Of a stretch of 64,000 nucleotides of DNA, positions 1-8,935 are shown piece by piece. Source of the stretch: Verrucomicrobiales bacterium. Lineage in GTDB: Bacteria > Verrucomicrobiota > Verrucomicrobiia > Limisphaerales > J093. Position 1 is the first letter of the stretch. Each line of letters begins with the position of its first letter. The stretch covers positions 1-64,000 of the forward strand of contig JACKPW010000021.1 of assembly GCA_024233215.1 (NCBI GenBank). The letters run 5' to 3'. The notes below the pieces were generated by a model that worked only from the letters and a program-made list of their open reading frames with translations, searched no databases and had not been told where the DNA came from. Both the position numbers and the translations under genes were made by a program.

Positions 1-13
1 GGCCAGCAATTCC

Positions 14-153
14 ACCCATGAACCGTCCCCCGCCAATGGAGGGCCGGGCTACACGAGGCCCTGACTTGATTTCAGGGACTCGCGGAGCTCGTCCCTCCAA
101 GGAGGGTCATGGTCCCATTGCCTGCGCATTCGCGAGAGCAGGCTCCCCAGGAA
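14..153 (+). repeat. Dispersed intergenic repeat family A, copy 1
   Basis: The segment from CCATGAACCGTC to CGCATTCGCGAGAGCAGG is closely matched, in reverse orientation, by bases 10043-10165, and its right part by 53411-53456. It contains the small hairpin CCCTGA-CTTGATT-TCAGGG and a conserved tail GGTCCCATTGCNTGCGCATTCGC. It lies beyond the 3' end of the pseudopilin gene and has no convincing gene of its own. I infer a dispersed non-coding element; its copy number in the rest of the genome is unknown. Confidence 0.7.
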
Positions 154-166
154 CCGAGCGACGGGG

Positions 167-976
167 TCAGTGGCCGTTCGTCGAGCCCGGGTTGCAGAAC
201 ATCCGGTTCTTGGTGGGCAGGTGGGACTCGTTCCGCCAGACCTCGAAGGTGATGTATTCGACGTGACCGTCCACCGCCAACACGATGCCTCCGGTCTTGC
301 CGTGCCGGCGACCGAGCGCGCCGTCCAGGTCCGGATCGGGGTAGCTTGAGCCATCGTTGTAGCCGTATCCCAGCGTTACGTTGGCGTCATCCGGCTCCCA
401 CATGATGAAGGCATCCGGGGCGAAGTTCTCCAGCTTGTAGGAATTGCCCGCGGGCGTGAGCTGGCCGAATCCACAGACCGCACCGTTCATGACGTAGGTG
501 GCCATCTTGTTGCTGCGCGCCTTGAACGTCATGGAGTTGGTCTTGTCAATCGGACACCGGTAGATCCCCATGGAGCCCGTGTACGACCAGAGTTGACCCC
601 CTTCGTAGGCGGGCAGCGGATCCGTCGAATACGGTGCCGCGAACAGGTCCGGGACCCGGCTGTTCACCGGCGTGTAAAGCCAACCCGGCACCCAGGGTGG
701 GTTCCAGTTCGGGAAGGGCAGGTGCTCCTGGTTGTCGCCAGCATACATGTGGCACGCCAAACCGAGCTGCTTCTGGTTGCTCACACACATCGTGCGGTGC
801 GCCTTGTCCTTGGCGGCAGAAAGGGCCGGCAGGAGGAGTCCTGCCAGAATGGCGATGATGGCGATGACAACGAGCAGCTCGATCAGCGTGAAACCAACCG
901 AACGAGCACCTTCCAGGCGGGCAGAGATCTTCTTCACAACGGCACCACCATGAGGCTTTCCGGGTTCGCTTGTCAA
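167..976 (-). CDS. Type II secretion-type pseudopilin (H-Xn-DG protein)
   Basis: This 269-residue protein has a prepilin peptidase signal: a basic N-terminus, then [19 protein letters not shown] at about residues 28-46, with the conserved Glu at +5 of the predicted mature protein after cleavage at the Gly. A hydrophobic helix is followed by a globular domain ending in a '[17 protein letters not shown]' segment, the H-Xn-DG signature of Planctomycetes/Verrucomicrobia pseudopilins (spacing 10 here, more usually 9). Such proteins are major or minor pseudopilins of type II secretion-like machines, exported to and anchored in the inner membrane. A GTG at residue 14 (VVKKISARL) is a plausible alternative start. 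The secretion operon at 1631-8730 lies nearby, separated by a plus-strand adenosyltransferase gene. The family is clear; the substrate of the machine is unknown. Confidence 0.88.
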   Translation of the reverse strand: MTSEPGKPHGGAVVKKISARLEGARSVGFTLIELLVVIAIIAILAGLLLPALSAAKDKAHRTMCVSNQKQLGLACHMYAGDNQEHLPFPNWNPPWVPGWLYTPVNSRVPDLFAAPYSTDPLPAYEGGQLWSYTGSMGIYRCPIDKTNSMTFKARSNKMATYVMNGAVCGFGQLTPAGNSYKLENFAPDAFIMWEPDDANVTLGYGYNDGSSYPDPDLDGALGRRHGKTGGIVLAVDGHVEYITFEVWRNESHLPTKNRMFCNPGSTNGH

Positions 977-1052
977 ACCTGGGGCGAAATCCCGGGGGCG
1001 CGTTTGCTTCCGGGCGGTCGCGGGCTATGATTCGGCTCCAATTGAGCTGTCG

Positions 1053-1589
1053 ATGAGCATTGTGACCAGAACAGGAGATGCGGGCGGCACCAGCCTGCTG
1101 TTTGGCCGGCGGGTGGCCAAGGATCATCCCCGGGTGGAGGCCTGCGGCACGGTGGATGAGTTGAGCGCCGCTCTGGGTCTGGTCCGCTGTCTCACCGTTG
1201 GGACAGCGCTGGGCGATCACCTCGCCCGGATTCAGCAGCAGCTCATCACCCTCATGGGCGAGCTGGCAACGACCGCCGAGGATCTCGACCGGCTTGGCGG
1301 GGCCGGTTTCGCGCGTGTGGACAACGGGATGATCGCGTGGCTGGAGGAATGCATCACCGCCGTGGAGGGCGACCTGCCCCCTCCGGCGGGCTGGCTGCTG
1401 CCGGGTGAGGACGAGATCAGTGCCCGACTGCACCTGGCACGCACTGTCTGCCGCCGGGCGGAACGCCGCGTGGCCGCAGTGCAGGGCCAGGGAGAGCGAC
1501 CGGAGCCAGGGCCGCTGATCTACCTCAACCGGCTCGCGGATTTGCTCTGGCTTCTCGCCCGGCAGGCGGAACTCACCGCAAATCCCTAA
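1053..1589 (+). CDS. pduO: PduO-type cob(I)yrinic acid a,c-diamide adenosyltransferase
   Basis: The enzyme transfers the 5'-deoxyadenosyl group of ATP to cob(I)alamin to make adenosylcobalamin in the cytoplasm. The 178-residue length is normal for the family. The ATP-binding N-terminal motif TRTGDAGGTSLLFGRR occupies residues 5-20, followed by the conserved VEACGTVDELSAALG (28-42). The C-terminal catalytic segment has R130, the CRRAER run (133-138) and YLNRLADLLWLL (158-169), equivalent to the conserved Arg/Glu and Asn/Asp sites of human MMAB. The gene stands alone, transcribed away from the pseudopilin and convergent with the gspE operon. No cobalamin riboswitch-like sequence is visible in the short leader. 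The product may supply B12 coenzyme to mutases or reductases encoded elsewhere. Confidence 0.93.
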   Translation: MSIVTRTGDAGGTSLLFGRRVAKDHPRVEACGTVDELSAALGLVRCLTVGTALGDHLARIQQQLITLMGELATTAEDLDRLGGAGFARVDNGMIAWLEECITAVEGDLPPPAGWLLPGEDEISARLHLARTVCRRAERRVAAVQGQGERPEPGPLIYLNRLADLLWLLARQAELTANP

Positions 1590-1630
1590 AACCTGGAAAC
1601 CACGGATGAACGCGGCCAAGCCCTCCGGCC

Positions 1631-3373
1631 TCAGGCCGCATCGAACACCGGTCGCACGCGGTGGGTGATGCGACAGATTTCCTCGGCCGGGACCTGTCCA
1701 CTCTGGACCTGGCGCCAGCCGTTTTCCCGCAGACTGCGCCAGCCGCGGGCACGTGCGGCGCCCCGGAGCTGTCCGGTACGAATCGATCCCCCGAGCAGGT
1801 CCGCAACCTCCTCGTTCATGATGAAGAACTCGTAGATGGCCACACGGCCCCGGGTGCCCTTGTGCCCGCATTCCACACACCCCCGGCCCCGGCGCGCCTG
1901 AATCCCCTCTTCCGCCAGACCGAGCGTGGTCGCCATCTCGTGCCGCACCTCCTCCGGCAGGTCGGAATCGACCTCGCCACAGTGACGGCAGACCCGACGG
2001 GCCAGGCGTTGCGCAATGCTCGCCGACAGGGAGGATCCCAGAAGGAAGGCGTCGATCCCCATTTCCAGCAGGCGGGTGATGGCATTGATGCTGTCGTTCG
2101 CGTGCAGCGTTGAGAAGACCAGGTGCCCGGTCTGGGCCGCGCGCACGGCGATTTCCGCGGTTTCGGTGTCGCGAATCTCGCCAATCAGAACCACGTCGGG
2201 GTCGTGTCGCAGCACCGCCCGCAACCCGTTGGCGAAAGTGAGCCCCACCTCGTCCCGGGTCTGGATTTGCACCACCCCTTCGAGCTGATACTCCACGGGA
2301 TCCTCGATGGTGAGAATCTTGCGACCCTCGTCGTAGGCCTGGGTCAGAGCCGCATAGAGCGTGGTGGTCTTGCCGCTGCCGGTCGGGCCGGTCAACAGCA
2401 CGAGGCCCTGGGGCAGGCGGGTGAGGTCGCGGAGGGTCTCCTCCTGGTCGGACTGCAACCCCAGTTCCTTCAACTCGAGCATGAGGCTCTGCCGTCCGAG
2501 GATGCGCAGGCAGAGGGCCTCGCCGTGCTTGGTGGGAACGGTGTTGACGCGCAGGTCGTATTCCTCGCGCACGGTGCGCATGGTGATGCGGCCGTCCTGC
2601 GGCAGCCGCTTCTCCGCGATGTTCAGCCCCGCCATGATCTTGAGGCGCGAGACCAGCGCCCCGTAGACCTGACGCAGGCCGTCCGGCACCCGGACCGTCT
2701 GCAACACGCCGTCGATGCGGTAGCGCAGTTTGATCCGGGCAAAATAGGGCTCGACGTGAACGTCCGTAGCCCCCAACCGCATGGCTTCCGCCAGCAATTG
2801 GTCCACGTAATGCGTGATCCCGGCGGTCACCTGCGCCTCGTCCTCGTTCTGGCCCAGATCGAACACCACATCGGAGGAACCCTCCTCGGCGGTCACATCC
2901 TCGTCGAGGCGCAGCAGGGTGTCGGCGCCCAGGCCGAAATGCTGGCGGATGACGTTCTGGTAGCAACTGGGCGAGGTGAGCATCGGCTCCACCCGCCGGT
3001 TCAGCAGCAGCCGCAGGTTGCTCAGCTCCGACTGCCGCGGTGGGTCCACAAACGCCAGGCCCACCGACTGATCGTCAATCTCAAGCGGGAGAACCCGGTG
3101 GTGATGTACCAACCGGACGGGGAAGAGCTTCTCGTCCGGGAGTCCGGGGGGGAACTCGTAGTTGCAGAGGTCAACGAACTCGAGGCCGTTGCAGGCGGCA
3201 AGTTCGCGCCAGGCGTCCTCCTCCGAGACGAAGCCGAGATCGACGACAGCCCGATGTTGCGGGATGTGGAGACGGTGCTGGCGGCGGCGGACCAGTTCGA
3301 TTTGTTCGGAGGTCAGGCGGCCCGCAGCAAAGAGGCGTTCCCCCACTTCCCGGGATGGTTCAGACAACGGCAT
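1631..3373 (-). CDS. gspE: GspE/PilB-family secretion or pilus assembly ATPase
   Basis: This 580-residue cytoplasmic AAA-like ATPase powers pseudopilus or pilus assembly. An N-terminal GspE/MshE-like domain covers about residues 1-150. The motor domain has Walker A GPTGSGKT (329-336), the Asp box ILTIEDPVEY (353-362), Walker B VVLIGEIRD (394-402) and the His box LVFSTLHAND (418-427). A tetracysteine zinc site (C462-x2-C465 plus a later CxxC in CVECGHKG) is typical of GspE/PilB extension ATPases and absent from PilT retraction ATPases. It is the last gene of a minus-strand operon, starting 6 bp after the stop of the PilP/GspC-like gene. No GspF/PilC platform gene is adjacent. Whether the system is a type II secretion system or a type IV pilus cannot be settled from this gene alone. 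Confidence 0.95.
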   Translation of the reverse strand: MPLSEPSREVGERLFAAGRLTSEQIELVRRRQHRLHIPQHRAVVDLGFVSEEDAWRELAACNGLEFVDLCNYEFPPGLPDEKLFPVRLVHHHRVLPLEIDDQSVGLAFVDPPRQSELSNLRLLLNRRVEPMLTSPSCYQNVIRQHFGLGADTLLRLDEDVTAEEGSSDVVFDLGQNEDEAQVTAGITHYVDQLLAEAMRLGATDVHVEPYFARIKLRYRIDGVLQTVRVPDGLRQVYGALVSRLKIMAGLNIAEKRLPQDGRITMRTVREEYDLRVNTVPTKHGEALCLRILGRQSLMLELKELGLQSDQEETLRDLTRLPQGLVLLTGPTGSGKTTTLYAALTQAYDEGRKILTIEDPVEYQLEGVVQIQTRDEVGLTFANGLRAVLRHDPDVVLIGEIRDTETAEIAVRAAQTGHLVFSTLHANDSINAITRLLEMGIDAFLLGSSLSASIAQRLARRVCRHCGEVDSDLPEEVRHEMATTLGLAEEGIQARRGRGCVECGHKGTRGRVAIYEFFIMNEEVADLLGGSIRTGQLRGAARARGWRSLRENGWRQVQSGQVPAEEICRITHRVRPVFDAA

Positions 3374-3379
3374 GATGAG

Positions 3380-3904
3380 TCAGTTTCCGAGCGGCACCTC
3401 GACCTGCGCCGGCTTGCGAAACGGGAGGATGTTGGTGAGGCCGGCGACATTGGTCAGGACGACCTGATCCAGTTCGATGCGGGCGACGGCGAGATCGGCG
3501 ACCAGCGGGGCGCCATTGGTGACGATGAGGGTTTTTCCGTCGGCGACAATGAAGGCGTAGGGACGTTCCTGGGAGCTGCGGATCATGCCCTGGAAGAGCA
3601 GGCTGGTCTGGCGGGTGGTGGCGGGCGGAGGTGGCGCGGGCTTCGGCGGCGGCTCGAAGTAGCGCGTGAAGAAGGGGTTTTCGGAATTGGTCTGCACCGC
3701 AGGCCGGGCGAGTTCCTTGGGGCTGAACCATGCCTGGATCTTCTCCGGCGCCACAAAGTCCAGGACCGGGCCCTGGTCCTCGGGGATCGCCTCCAGTTGC
3801 GGAACCTTGTCGGGAACACTTCGCAGGCTGGCGACAGCGAGGGCAACCGAGCCGAGGGTGACAAGCACCGCCATCCAGTAATTCCGTGTGGATTCGTTTT
3901 CCAT
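3380..3904 (-). CDS. PilP/GspC-like inner membrane linker protein
   Basis: This 174-residue protein has a single N-terminal membrane segment (about residues 10-27), a Pro-rich stretch (PPPKPAPPPP, about 85-94) and a small C-terminal domain that is mostly predicted beta (about 100-174, FQGMIRSSQERPYAFIVADG...). This architecture matches proteins that couple the inner membrane PilMNO or GspLM complex to the secretin, such as PilP and the homology region of GspC. The assignment is by layout and position, not by a strong motif. It lies between the PilO-like gene (11 bp gap) and gspE (6 bp gap), so it is very likely co-transcribed. Confidence 0.65.
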   Translation of the reverse strand: MENESTRNYWMAVLVTLGSVALAVASLRSVPDKVPQLEAIPEDQGPVLDFVAPEKIQAWFSPKELARPAVQTNSENPFFTRYFEPPPKPAPPPPATTRQTSLLFQGMIRSSQERPYAFIVADGKTLIVTNGAPLVADLAVARIELDQVVLTNVAGLTNILPFRKPAQVEVPLGN

Positions 3905-3915
3905 GACGGCGGGCT

Positions 3916-4761
3916 TCAGTCGTCCTCGGGAGGCGGCCGCGGGGTGGGGACAAACCCGCTGACGCCGATCTCCAGGTTCACGAGTTCAGGGGCGTTGGGC
4001 GCGGCCTTGCGGGCCAGGATGCGGTTGATGAAGAACGACGGCTTGTTCGTCAGCACCACGGGCAGCCCGACCGCATCAAAGGACTCGCCGCGCAGCGGCA
4101 GGCAGGTCAGGAACCGGACCAGTGAATCGACCGACCCCGCCAGTTCGAGGTGGACCGGAAGTTCCACGTAGGCGGGAATCTGTCCGGGATCGGAATTCTC
4201 CGGGCTGGGCAGTTGTCGCAACACCCGGACCTCCGACACCTTGCACTCGAGGGCGGTCAGCAGGACCTGGCTGGAGAGGAACAACCGGGGCCAAAGGAGT
4301 CTGGGATTCGCCATCTCCGCCGAATACTGGGGCAGCCCGGCCGTGACCCCGGGCGAGAAAGTGACGTGCGCCGCCCGGGCGGCTGCGGACAATCGATCCG
4401 CCGTGATCTGAACCTCGTTCTGGTAGTCGTGCAACTGCCACACGTTTTCCAGCCGTTCGATCACGTTGGTGGGCAGCGCGATTCGGGCATCGATGAGCTT
4501 GCGGGCGTCCCCGATCTCGTCCTGCGTGCGGTTCATCGCCTCCCGCCGCGTCTCGACATTGTCCGGGGTCACTCCCGCACAAGCCACAAACGCGCTGTTC
4601 GTCAGCAGGACCTGATGCCAGAGGTTGGTCAGGCTGTCGTCGAGGGTGCGGGACTGCTGCACCATGGGCCGCAGCCAGCCGAAGAACAGGGTCGCCAGCA
4701 CGAGCAGCAGCAGCAACGTCAGTGCCGCCGGTCGGATGGAGGGAGGCTGCCGCTTCGTCAT
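3916..4761 (-). CDS. PilO/GspM-like inner membrane assembly protein
   Basis: I use the ATG at 4761 (MTKRQPPSIRP), 4 bp after the stop of the preceding gene, rather than an upstream extension that would overlap that gene by about 140 bp and has no membrane-protein character. The 281-residue product has a short basic cytoplasmic N-terminus, one transmembrane helix (about residues 13-31, ALTLLLLLVLATLFFGWL), a probable coiled coil (35-125) and a periplasmic alpha/beta domain. This is the PilO/GspM plan. PilO-type proteins dimerise with PilN and form the inner membrane alignment subcomplex. Its position after the PilM-PilN fusion agrees with that role. Sequence identity to named families looks low, so the call leans on context. 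Confidence 0.7.
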   Translation of the reverse strand: MTKRQPPSIRPAALTLLLLLVLATLFFGWLRPMVQQSRTLDDSLTNLWHQVLLTNSAFVACAGVTPDNVETRREAMNRTQDEIGDARKLIDARIALPTNVIERLENVWQLHDYQNEVQITADRLSAAARAAHVTFSPGVTAGLPQYSAEMANPRLLWPRLFLSSQVLLTALECKVSEVRVLRQLPSPENSDPGQIPAYVELPVHLELAGSVDSLVRFLTCLPLRGESFDAVGLPVVLTNKPSFFINRILARKAAPNAPELVNLEIGVSGFVPTPRPPPEDD

Positions 4762-4765
4762 GGGA

Positions 4766-6601
4766 TCAACGGTTGGTGGTGCCCGGCCCCGTAAGCACCC
4801 GCACCGGAGCCGGGATCGTCCGTCCCTCCCGGGCGGCGACGGGCGCAGCGGGCGCAGACAACGGGATGGGCACGGGCACGCTGAGCGCGTGAGGGGTGTG
4901 CGGAGCAACCCCCGCCATCCGGAGGCTCATCGAGAAAAGGTGGTTCGAGATGACCACGGAAGGATCCACCAGATCCCGATGGCGCTCGGGTGGCAGGGTG
5001 TCCACTTTGCTGAAGATCGAATCCTCACGCAGCCGGTTGACGATCTCGCTTAGATTCGACCGCTGGACCGCCCCTTCGCTGGGCAGACAGACCTCGATGA
5101 CGAACTCCCGGGCGGCCACCGCCGGGTCGACCGGCAGGGCGTTGGTGCCGAGCATGCCCCGCGGCAGCGTGGAACCGGCGGCGTAGCTCTCGGAATCCGC
5201 GAACAGGGCATACCAATGGGCGCGGTTGGTGGGCTCCCGCTGCAGGGCCGCGAGCGACTGAAGCACGTCCATCGTGAACTGCTCCCGTTCGAGTACCGGA
5301 TGCAGCGCGGCATAGTCGCGATGCAGCCGGCTGTAGAGACGGACCATTTCCCGCGCCGCTTCCAGCACGGTCTGGGCGTTGGTCAAGCGGGTCTCCTTGG
5401 CCTCCAGGAGAGTGCGTTTGGTTTGAAGGCTGAAGGTCAGCGCCGCGATCAGCGCAAGCAACAGCAGAACGTTGAACCGCTGCCAGAGCCGCCAGCGGCG
5501 CCGACGTCGAGCCGCCGCGTTCAACTCGTCCGGCAGCAGGGAAAGGCGGTGCGGTCCGCGACGCAGGGCATGCAACGCCAGGCCGTAGGCCGCCCAGTAG
5601 GAGGTCACATCCCCGCGGGTGCCGGGCATCTTCCCGTCCCACGCCTGCAACTTCAGTGGGGCCAGGGCCGGGATCGCACCCACAATCCCCCCGCCTTGCG
5701 CGCCGCTGCCGCACACGTAGGCGGGCAGGCGGTTCAACACCAGCATCAACTCCGGGTTGTCCTCCAGCCACTCACGCACCGCGGTCTGCACCCGCAGATG
5801 CCACCGGTCAATCGCCTCCCGCAGGGCGGGACCGGGGGCTTCAAAACCGCTCCCGTTACGAAGGGATTCCAGTGCCTCCGTGGCGTCCACCCCCCCGTCG
5901 GCTGCCGCCGCCTTGACGAAACTCACGAACCCGTCCGGCAGGCTGGTGGCAAAGCACCCCTGGCCATTCACCAGCATCGCCACCACGGTCATGCGGCTGC
6001 GCAGTTCGATAAGCACCGCGTTCTCCGGCCGCGAACGCAACCCCCGGCTCGCGGCAAAGAGCGCCTGCGCGTTGGTGGTCACCTCGCACAAGCCGCCCTG
6101 TTCCAGCCCCCCCGTGACCTCGCCTCCGACGAGAAACCGCGCCGCCACGGAGTCCACCTCCTCCCGCTTGCACAGCGTCACCCAATGAGGGTTCCGGTAC
6201 CGGCCAAACGGGCGGAGCGGTGCGTATACCAACCGGAGTTGGGAGGGATCCAAGCCGCTCAGCTTGCGCGCTTCCCGCAGGAGGTAGTCGCGGGTCTCGT
6301 CCGCCCCCTCCACGGGGACCTCGACCGTCTGACAGATGGTGCGGTCCTGCGGCACCAGCACCGCGCGGTCCAGTCCGTAGAGATCGGGGAAGAGCGATTC
6401 CAGATGCTCGCTGGTCTCCTCGGCCGCCAGGACGCCCTCGCCTTCGAGGTTCACCGTATGCTGCTGCTGCACCCGGACCCGTCCCCCAAACGCCCAGACG
6501 GAAAGCAGCTTGAGAAAACGGGTGCCCGGATCGATCACGACCAGGCGGCGTCCTCCCAGCGGGTTCAGAATGCCCAGCGCTGACGCGGCGCCACCGGCCA
6601 T
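4766..6601 (-). CDS. PilM-PilN fusion (GspL-like) assembly protein
   Basis: This 611-residue protein joins two modules. Residues 1 to about 355 resemble the actin-like PilM/GspL cytoplasmic domain: it opens with RRLVVIDPGTRFLKLLSVW, and a later AVLIELRSRMTVVAM segment suits a second nucleotide-binding strand. A basic stretch (AARRRRRWRLW, about 373) then precedes a transmembrane helix (NVLLLLALIAALTFSL) and a coiled coil plus periplasmic domain, as in PilN. In classical type IV pilus operons PilM and PilN are separate proteins, whereas GspL combines the two functions. The C-terminal 60 residues are Pro/Ala-rich. Its start codon overlaps the stop of the secretin gene (TGATG), indicating translational coupling. 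Confidence 0.82.
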   Translation of the reverse strand: MAGGAASALGILNPLGGRRLVVIDPGTRFLKLLSVWAFGGRVRVQQQHTVNLEGEGVLAAEETSEHLESLFPDLYGLDRAVLVPQDRTICQTVEVPVEGADETRDYLLREARKLSGLDPSQLRLVYAPLRPFGRYRNPHWVTLCKREEVDSVAARFLVGGEVTGGLEQGGLCEVTTNAQALFAASRGLRSRPENAVLIELRSRMTVVAMLVNGQGCFATSLPDGFVSFVKAAAADGGVDATEALESLRNGSGFEAPGPALREAIDRWHLRVQTAVREWLEDNPELMLVLNRLPAYVCGSGAQGGGIVGAIPALAPLKLQAWDGKMPGTRGDVTSYWAAYGLALHALRRGPHRLSLLPDELNAAARRRRRWRLWQRFNVLLLLALIAALTFSLQTKRTLLEAKETRLTNAQTVLEAAREMVRLYSRLHRDYAALHPVLEREQFTMDVLQSLAALQREPTNRAHWYALFADSESYAAGSTLPRGMLGTNALPVDPAVAAREFVIEVCLPSEGAVQRSNLSEIVNRLREDSIFSKVDTLPPERHRDLVDPSVVISNHLFSMSLRMAGVAPHTPHALSVPVPIPLSAPAAPVAAREGRTIPAPVRVLTGPGTTNR

Positions 6602-8730
6602 CAGCCGCCTCCTCCAGCCGTCGCCGCCGCGCTGCCGCCCGTCGCGGGGGGCGGTTGATCCTCGTACATGATATACTCGCCGCTTTGGGAGAGCAGCGTC
6701 GCCGTCACGAAGATCAACAGGTAACGAGGCCGGTCCACCTCGGTGCGACGACGGAACGCCGCACCAATGATCGGGAGATTCCCCAGGATGGGCACGGCCT
6801 CCACGAATGTGGCCTGCTCACGCTCCAGCACGCCGCCCATCACCACAGTCTCGCCGGAGTGTACCGCCACGCGGGTGGCCAGGTCCTGGGTCCGGTATTG
6901 GGGCAGTTTGATGTCGAACGTACTGACCACATTGCCGGAGGCATCGGTGTCCGTGATGGTCGCAAAGGGCACCAACTCGACGTCCGAGTTGATCCGGGGA
7001 TTGAGCGCGAGGAAGATGGTCTTGCCGTCCCCCCCGACACTGGCCAGCACCTGCAGTTCGGCGCCGGAGGTCAGCTTGGTCGGCTTGCCGGAAGGCACGA
7101 GGGCGGAGGAGGAGCGGTATTCCAGCACCTGCTGCTTCACCTGATATTCCTCGTAATAGTACTGGACCTTGCCATCGCTGATGGTGGCCGGGCGGTTGTT
7201 GACCACCGTCAACCGGGGCGCGCTCAGGAGCTGACTCTCCCCGCTCTGGTCCAGCAACGAGAGCGTGGCTGTGAGGTTGGGCCGGTTTAATATGTTGGTA
7301 AACGTCTCCTGAATCGGCAGCGCCGCCGTCCCCACGCCAAACCCGGTGTAGTCCACCGCCTGGTCGCCGGATACCTGGATGCGCCCCGTTTCCCAGGCCA
7401 CTCCGAGCCGCAGAAAGGCGGCCTCGGAAATGGTGATGAACCGGGCCTCGATCAGCACCTGTTGAAGCGGTTGATCGAACTCCTGCACAATCCGATCCAT
7501 CACGGCGAGCTGTTCCCGGGTGCCCCGGGCCACGATCAGGTTGTGCTCGTAGTCGATTTGATAAGTGCCGGTGAAAAAGTTCGTGATGGCCACCTGGATG
7601 GCGGGGGTGAACGGCGCCTGGTCGTTCACAAACCGCTTCAACAGCTCCACCTCGGTCTCCACCACCGAGCCGTCCTTCTGCCGGACCGTGGTCCGGTTGA
7701 CGGTATCCGGACCGAACTCAGCAGGCAGGATGAAACCGTAATGCAGTTTGTAGAACCGGGTCTCCTCATACTTCTTCGACGCGTCCTTGCCATCGACAAT
7801 CCAGATCAGGCCGTCGCCCACCTGGAATTGCAGCTGGTAGTTACGCGCCACGAACGCGAGAAACTCCTCCAGCGTCACCTTCTCCAGGTTGATGCTCAGC
7901 TTCTGCTTGAATGCCTCCAGTCCCCGGTCCGCCACGAAATTGATCCCCTCGACGCGGCCCACGGTGAAAATGATGTCCTCGACCGTGGCGTCATCCAGAT
8001 GAACAGAAATCTCCTTCTGCATCAGTTCCGTCATTCGTCCCGGGGTGGAGTTGGATTCGAAGATGATACTGGGCAGGTAATTCGTCTTCCCGTAGCTCGA
8101 TGGGATGTAGGGGGTGGACTCGATCTGCTCGACGGCATCGCGCACGTCCTTCCGGGGCGGCAGGCCGCGGCTCTTGTTCTCCTTCAGGAGGTCCATCAGG
8201 GTCGGGTTGAAGACCGAGTTCTTGGAGTCAACCTCGCGGATCCGGTTCTCCAGGGCCGCTTCCCGGGCGGCCTGCCGCTGCGTTCGGATCCAGGTCCGCA
8301 ACCGGATGACGGAGGTGTCCTGGGGATCGGCGGCATACAGCGAATTCACCAGCGTCTCCGCTCCCTCCCAGTTCCCTTTCTCGGCCAGGTCGAAGATCTC
8401 CTTGATCGCCTCGTCGTGGTCGGCGCTGTACTTGATCGGGGCGGGTTCCTCCCGCTCGGGTTCCCCGGTGGCAGTCCCTGCAGGCGAAGGCGATTCAGGA
8501 GAGGCGGCAGTGGCCGGGGGGGTGGCCGGAGGAGGCGTGACGACCGGGGCGTTCGTGGCTCCGGCGTCCACCGCGGCGGCCGGCTCCGCGTTGGCGGCGG
8601 GTGGGGTCTCCCTTCGGACCCCGGGCCGCGATTCCTCATAACGCTGGCAGGCGGTGAGAATCCCCAATACCGCCACCCAGGGAAGAAGCCGTCCGAAGGT
8701 CCGTTGCGAGTCTGCCATTGTTTGTTGCAT
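6601..8730 (-). CDS. gspD: Lipoprotein secretin (GspD/PilQ family)
   Basis: This outer membrane channel of 709 residues has an N-terminal lipoprotein signal with lipobox LTAC (Cys28), so it probably needs no separate pilotin for lipidation. A low-complexity Ala/Pro region (30-90) and a helical, TPR-like stretch (about 100-170) follow. Then come secretin N-domains (SVHLDDATVEDIIFTVGRVEG, and a second near TPAIQVAITNFF) and the C-terminal secretin domain with QQVLIEARFITISEAAFLRLG, LLSAPRLTVVNNRPATI and the signature VPILGNLPIIGAAFRRR. The ATG at 8730 has AGGA five bases upstream; an alternative ATG is at 8718. It is the first gene of the operon. In pilMNOPQ operons the secretin comes last, so the order here is reversed at that end. 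Confidence 0.95.
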   Translation of the reverse strand: MQQTMADSQRTFGRLLPWVAVLGILTACQRYEESRPGVRRETPPAANAEPAAAVDAGATNAPVVTPPPATPPATAASPESPSPAGTATGEPEREEPAPIKYSADHDEAIKEIFDLAEKGNWEGAETLVNSLYAADPQDTSVIRLRTWIRTQRQAAREAALENRIREVDSKNSVFNPTLMDLLKENKSRGLPPRKDVRDAVEQIESTPYIPSSYGKTNYLPSIIFESNSTPGRMTELMQKEISVHLDDATVEDIIFTVGRVEGINFVADRGLEAFKQKLSINLEKVTLEEFLAFVARNYQLQFQVGDGLIWIVDGKDASKKYEETRFYKLHYGFILPAEFGPDTVNRTTVRQKDGSVVETEVELLKRFVNDQAPFTPAIQVAITNFFTGTYQIDYEHNLIVARGTREQLAVMDRIVQEFDQPLQQVLIEARFITISEAAFLRLGVAWETGRIQVSGDQAVDYTGFGVGTAALPIQETFTNILNRPNLTATLSLLDQSGESQLLSAPRLTVVNNRPATISDGKVQYYYEEYQVKQQVLEYRSSSALVPSGKPTKLTSGAELQVLASVGGDGKTIFLALNPRINSDVELVPFATITDTDASGNVVSTFDIKLPQYRTQDLATRVAVHSGETVVMGGVLEREQATFVEAVPILGNLPIIGAAFRRRTEVDRPRYLLIFVTATLLSQSGEYIMYEDQPPPATGGSAAATAGGGG

Positions 8731-8935
8731 GGACGTCCTGTCCCGCGCGCTGCTTCAACGGTTTCGTCGGTAAACACCCCCCACGGAAGCGTCGCGCACC
8801 GCCATTCCGGGCTGCGGCACCCTTTCCTGCCAGCCCGGTTACGCGGAGGATCATAGTCCGGAGAGCTCCCTTTGCCAGCTTGAAAACCGCCCGGCGGGCG
8901 GGCGGCTCAGGGCCCGGGGCAAAGTCGTATCGCAC

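Noticed and set aside
546..2966. An 806-codon minus-strand frame overlapping the pseudopilin, adenosyltransferase and gspE genes
   Set aside because: It spans genes of both strands, is Arg/Gly/Pro-rich, and is an out-of-frame shadow of gspE.
2123..4171. A 682-codon plus-strand frame across the secretion genes
   Set aside because: Antisense to gspE and the PilP/GspC- and PilO-like genes, which have clear motifs on the minus strand.
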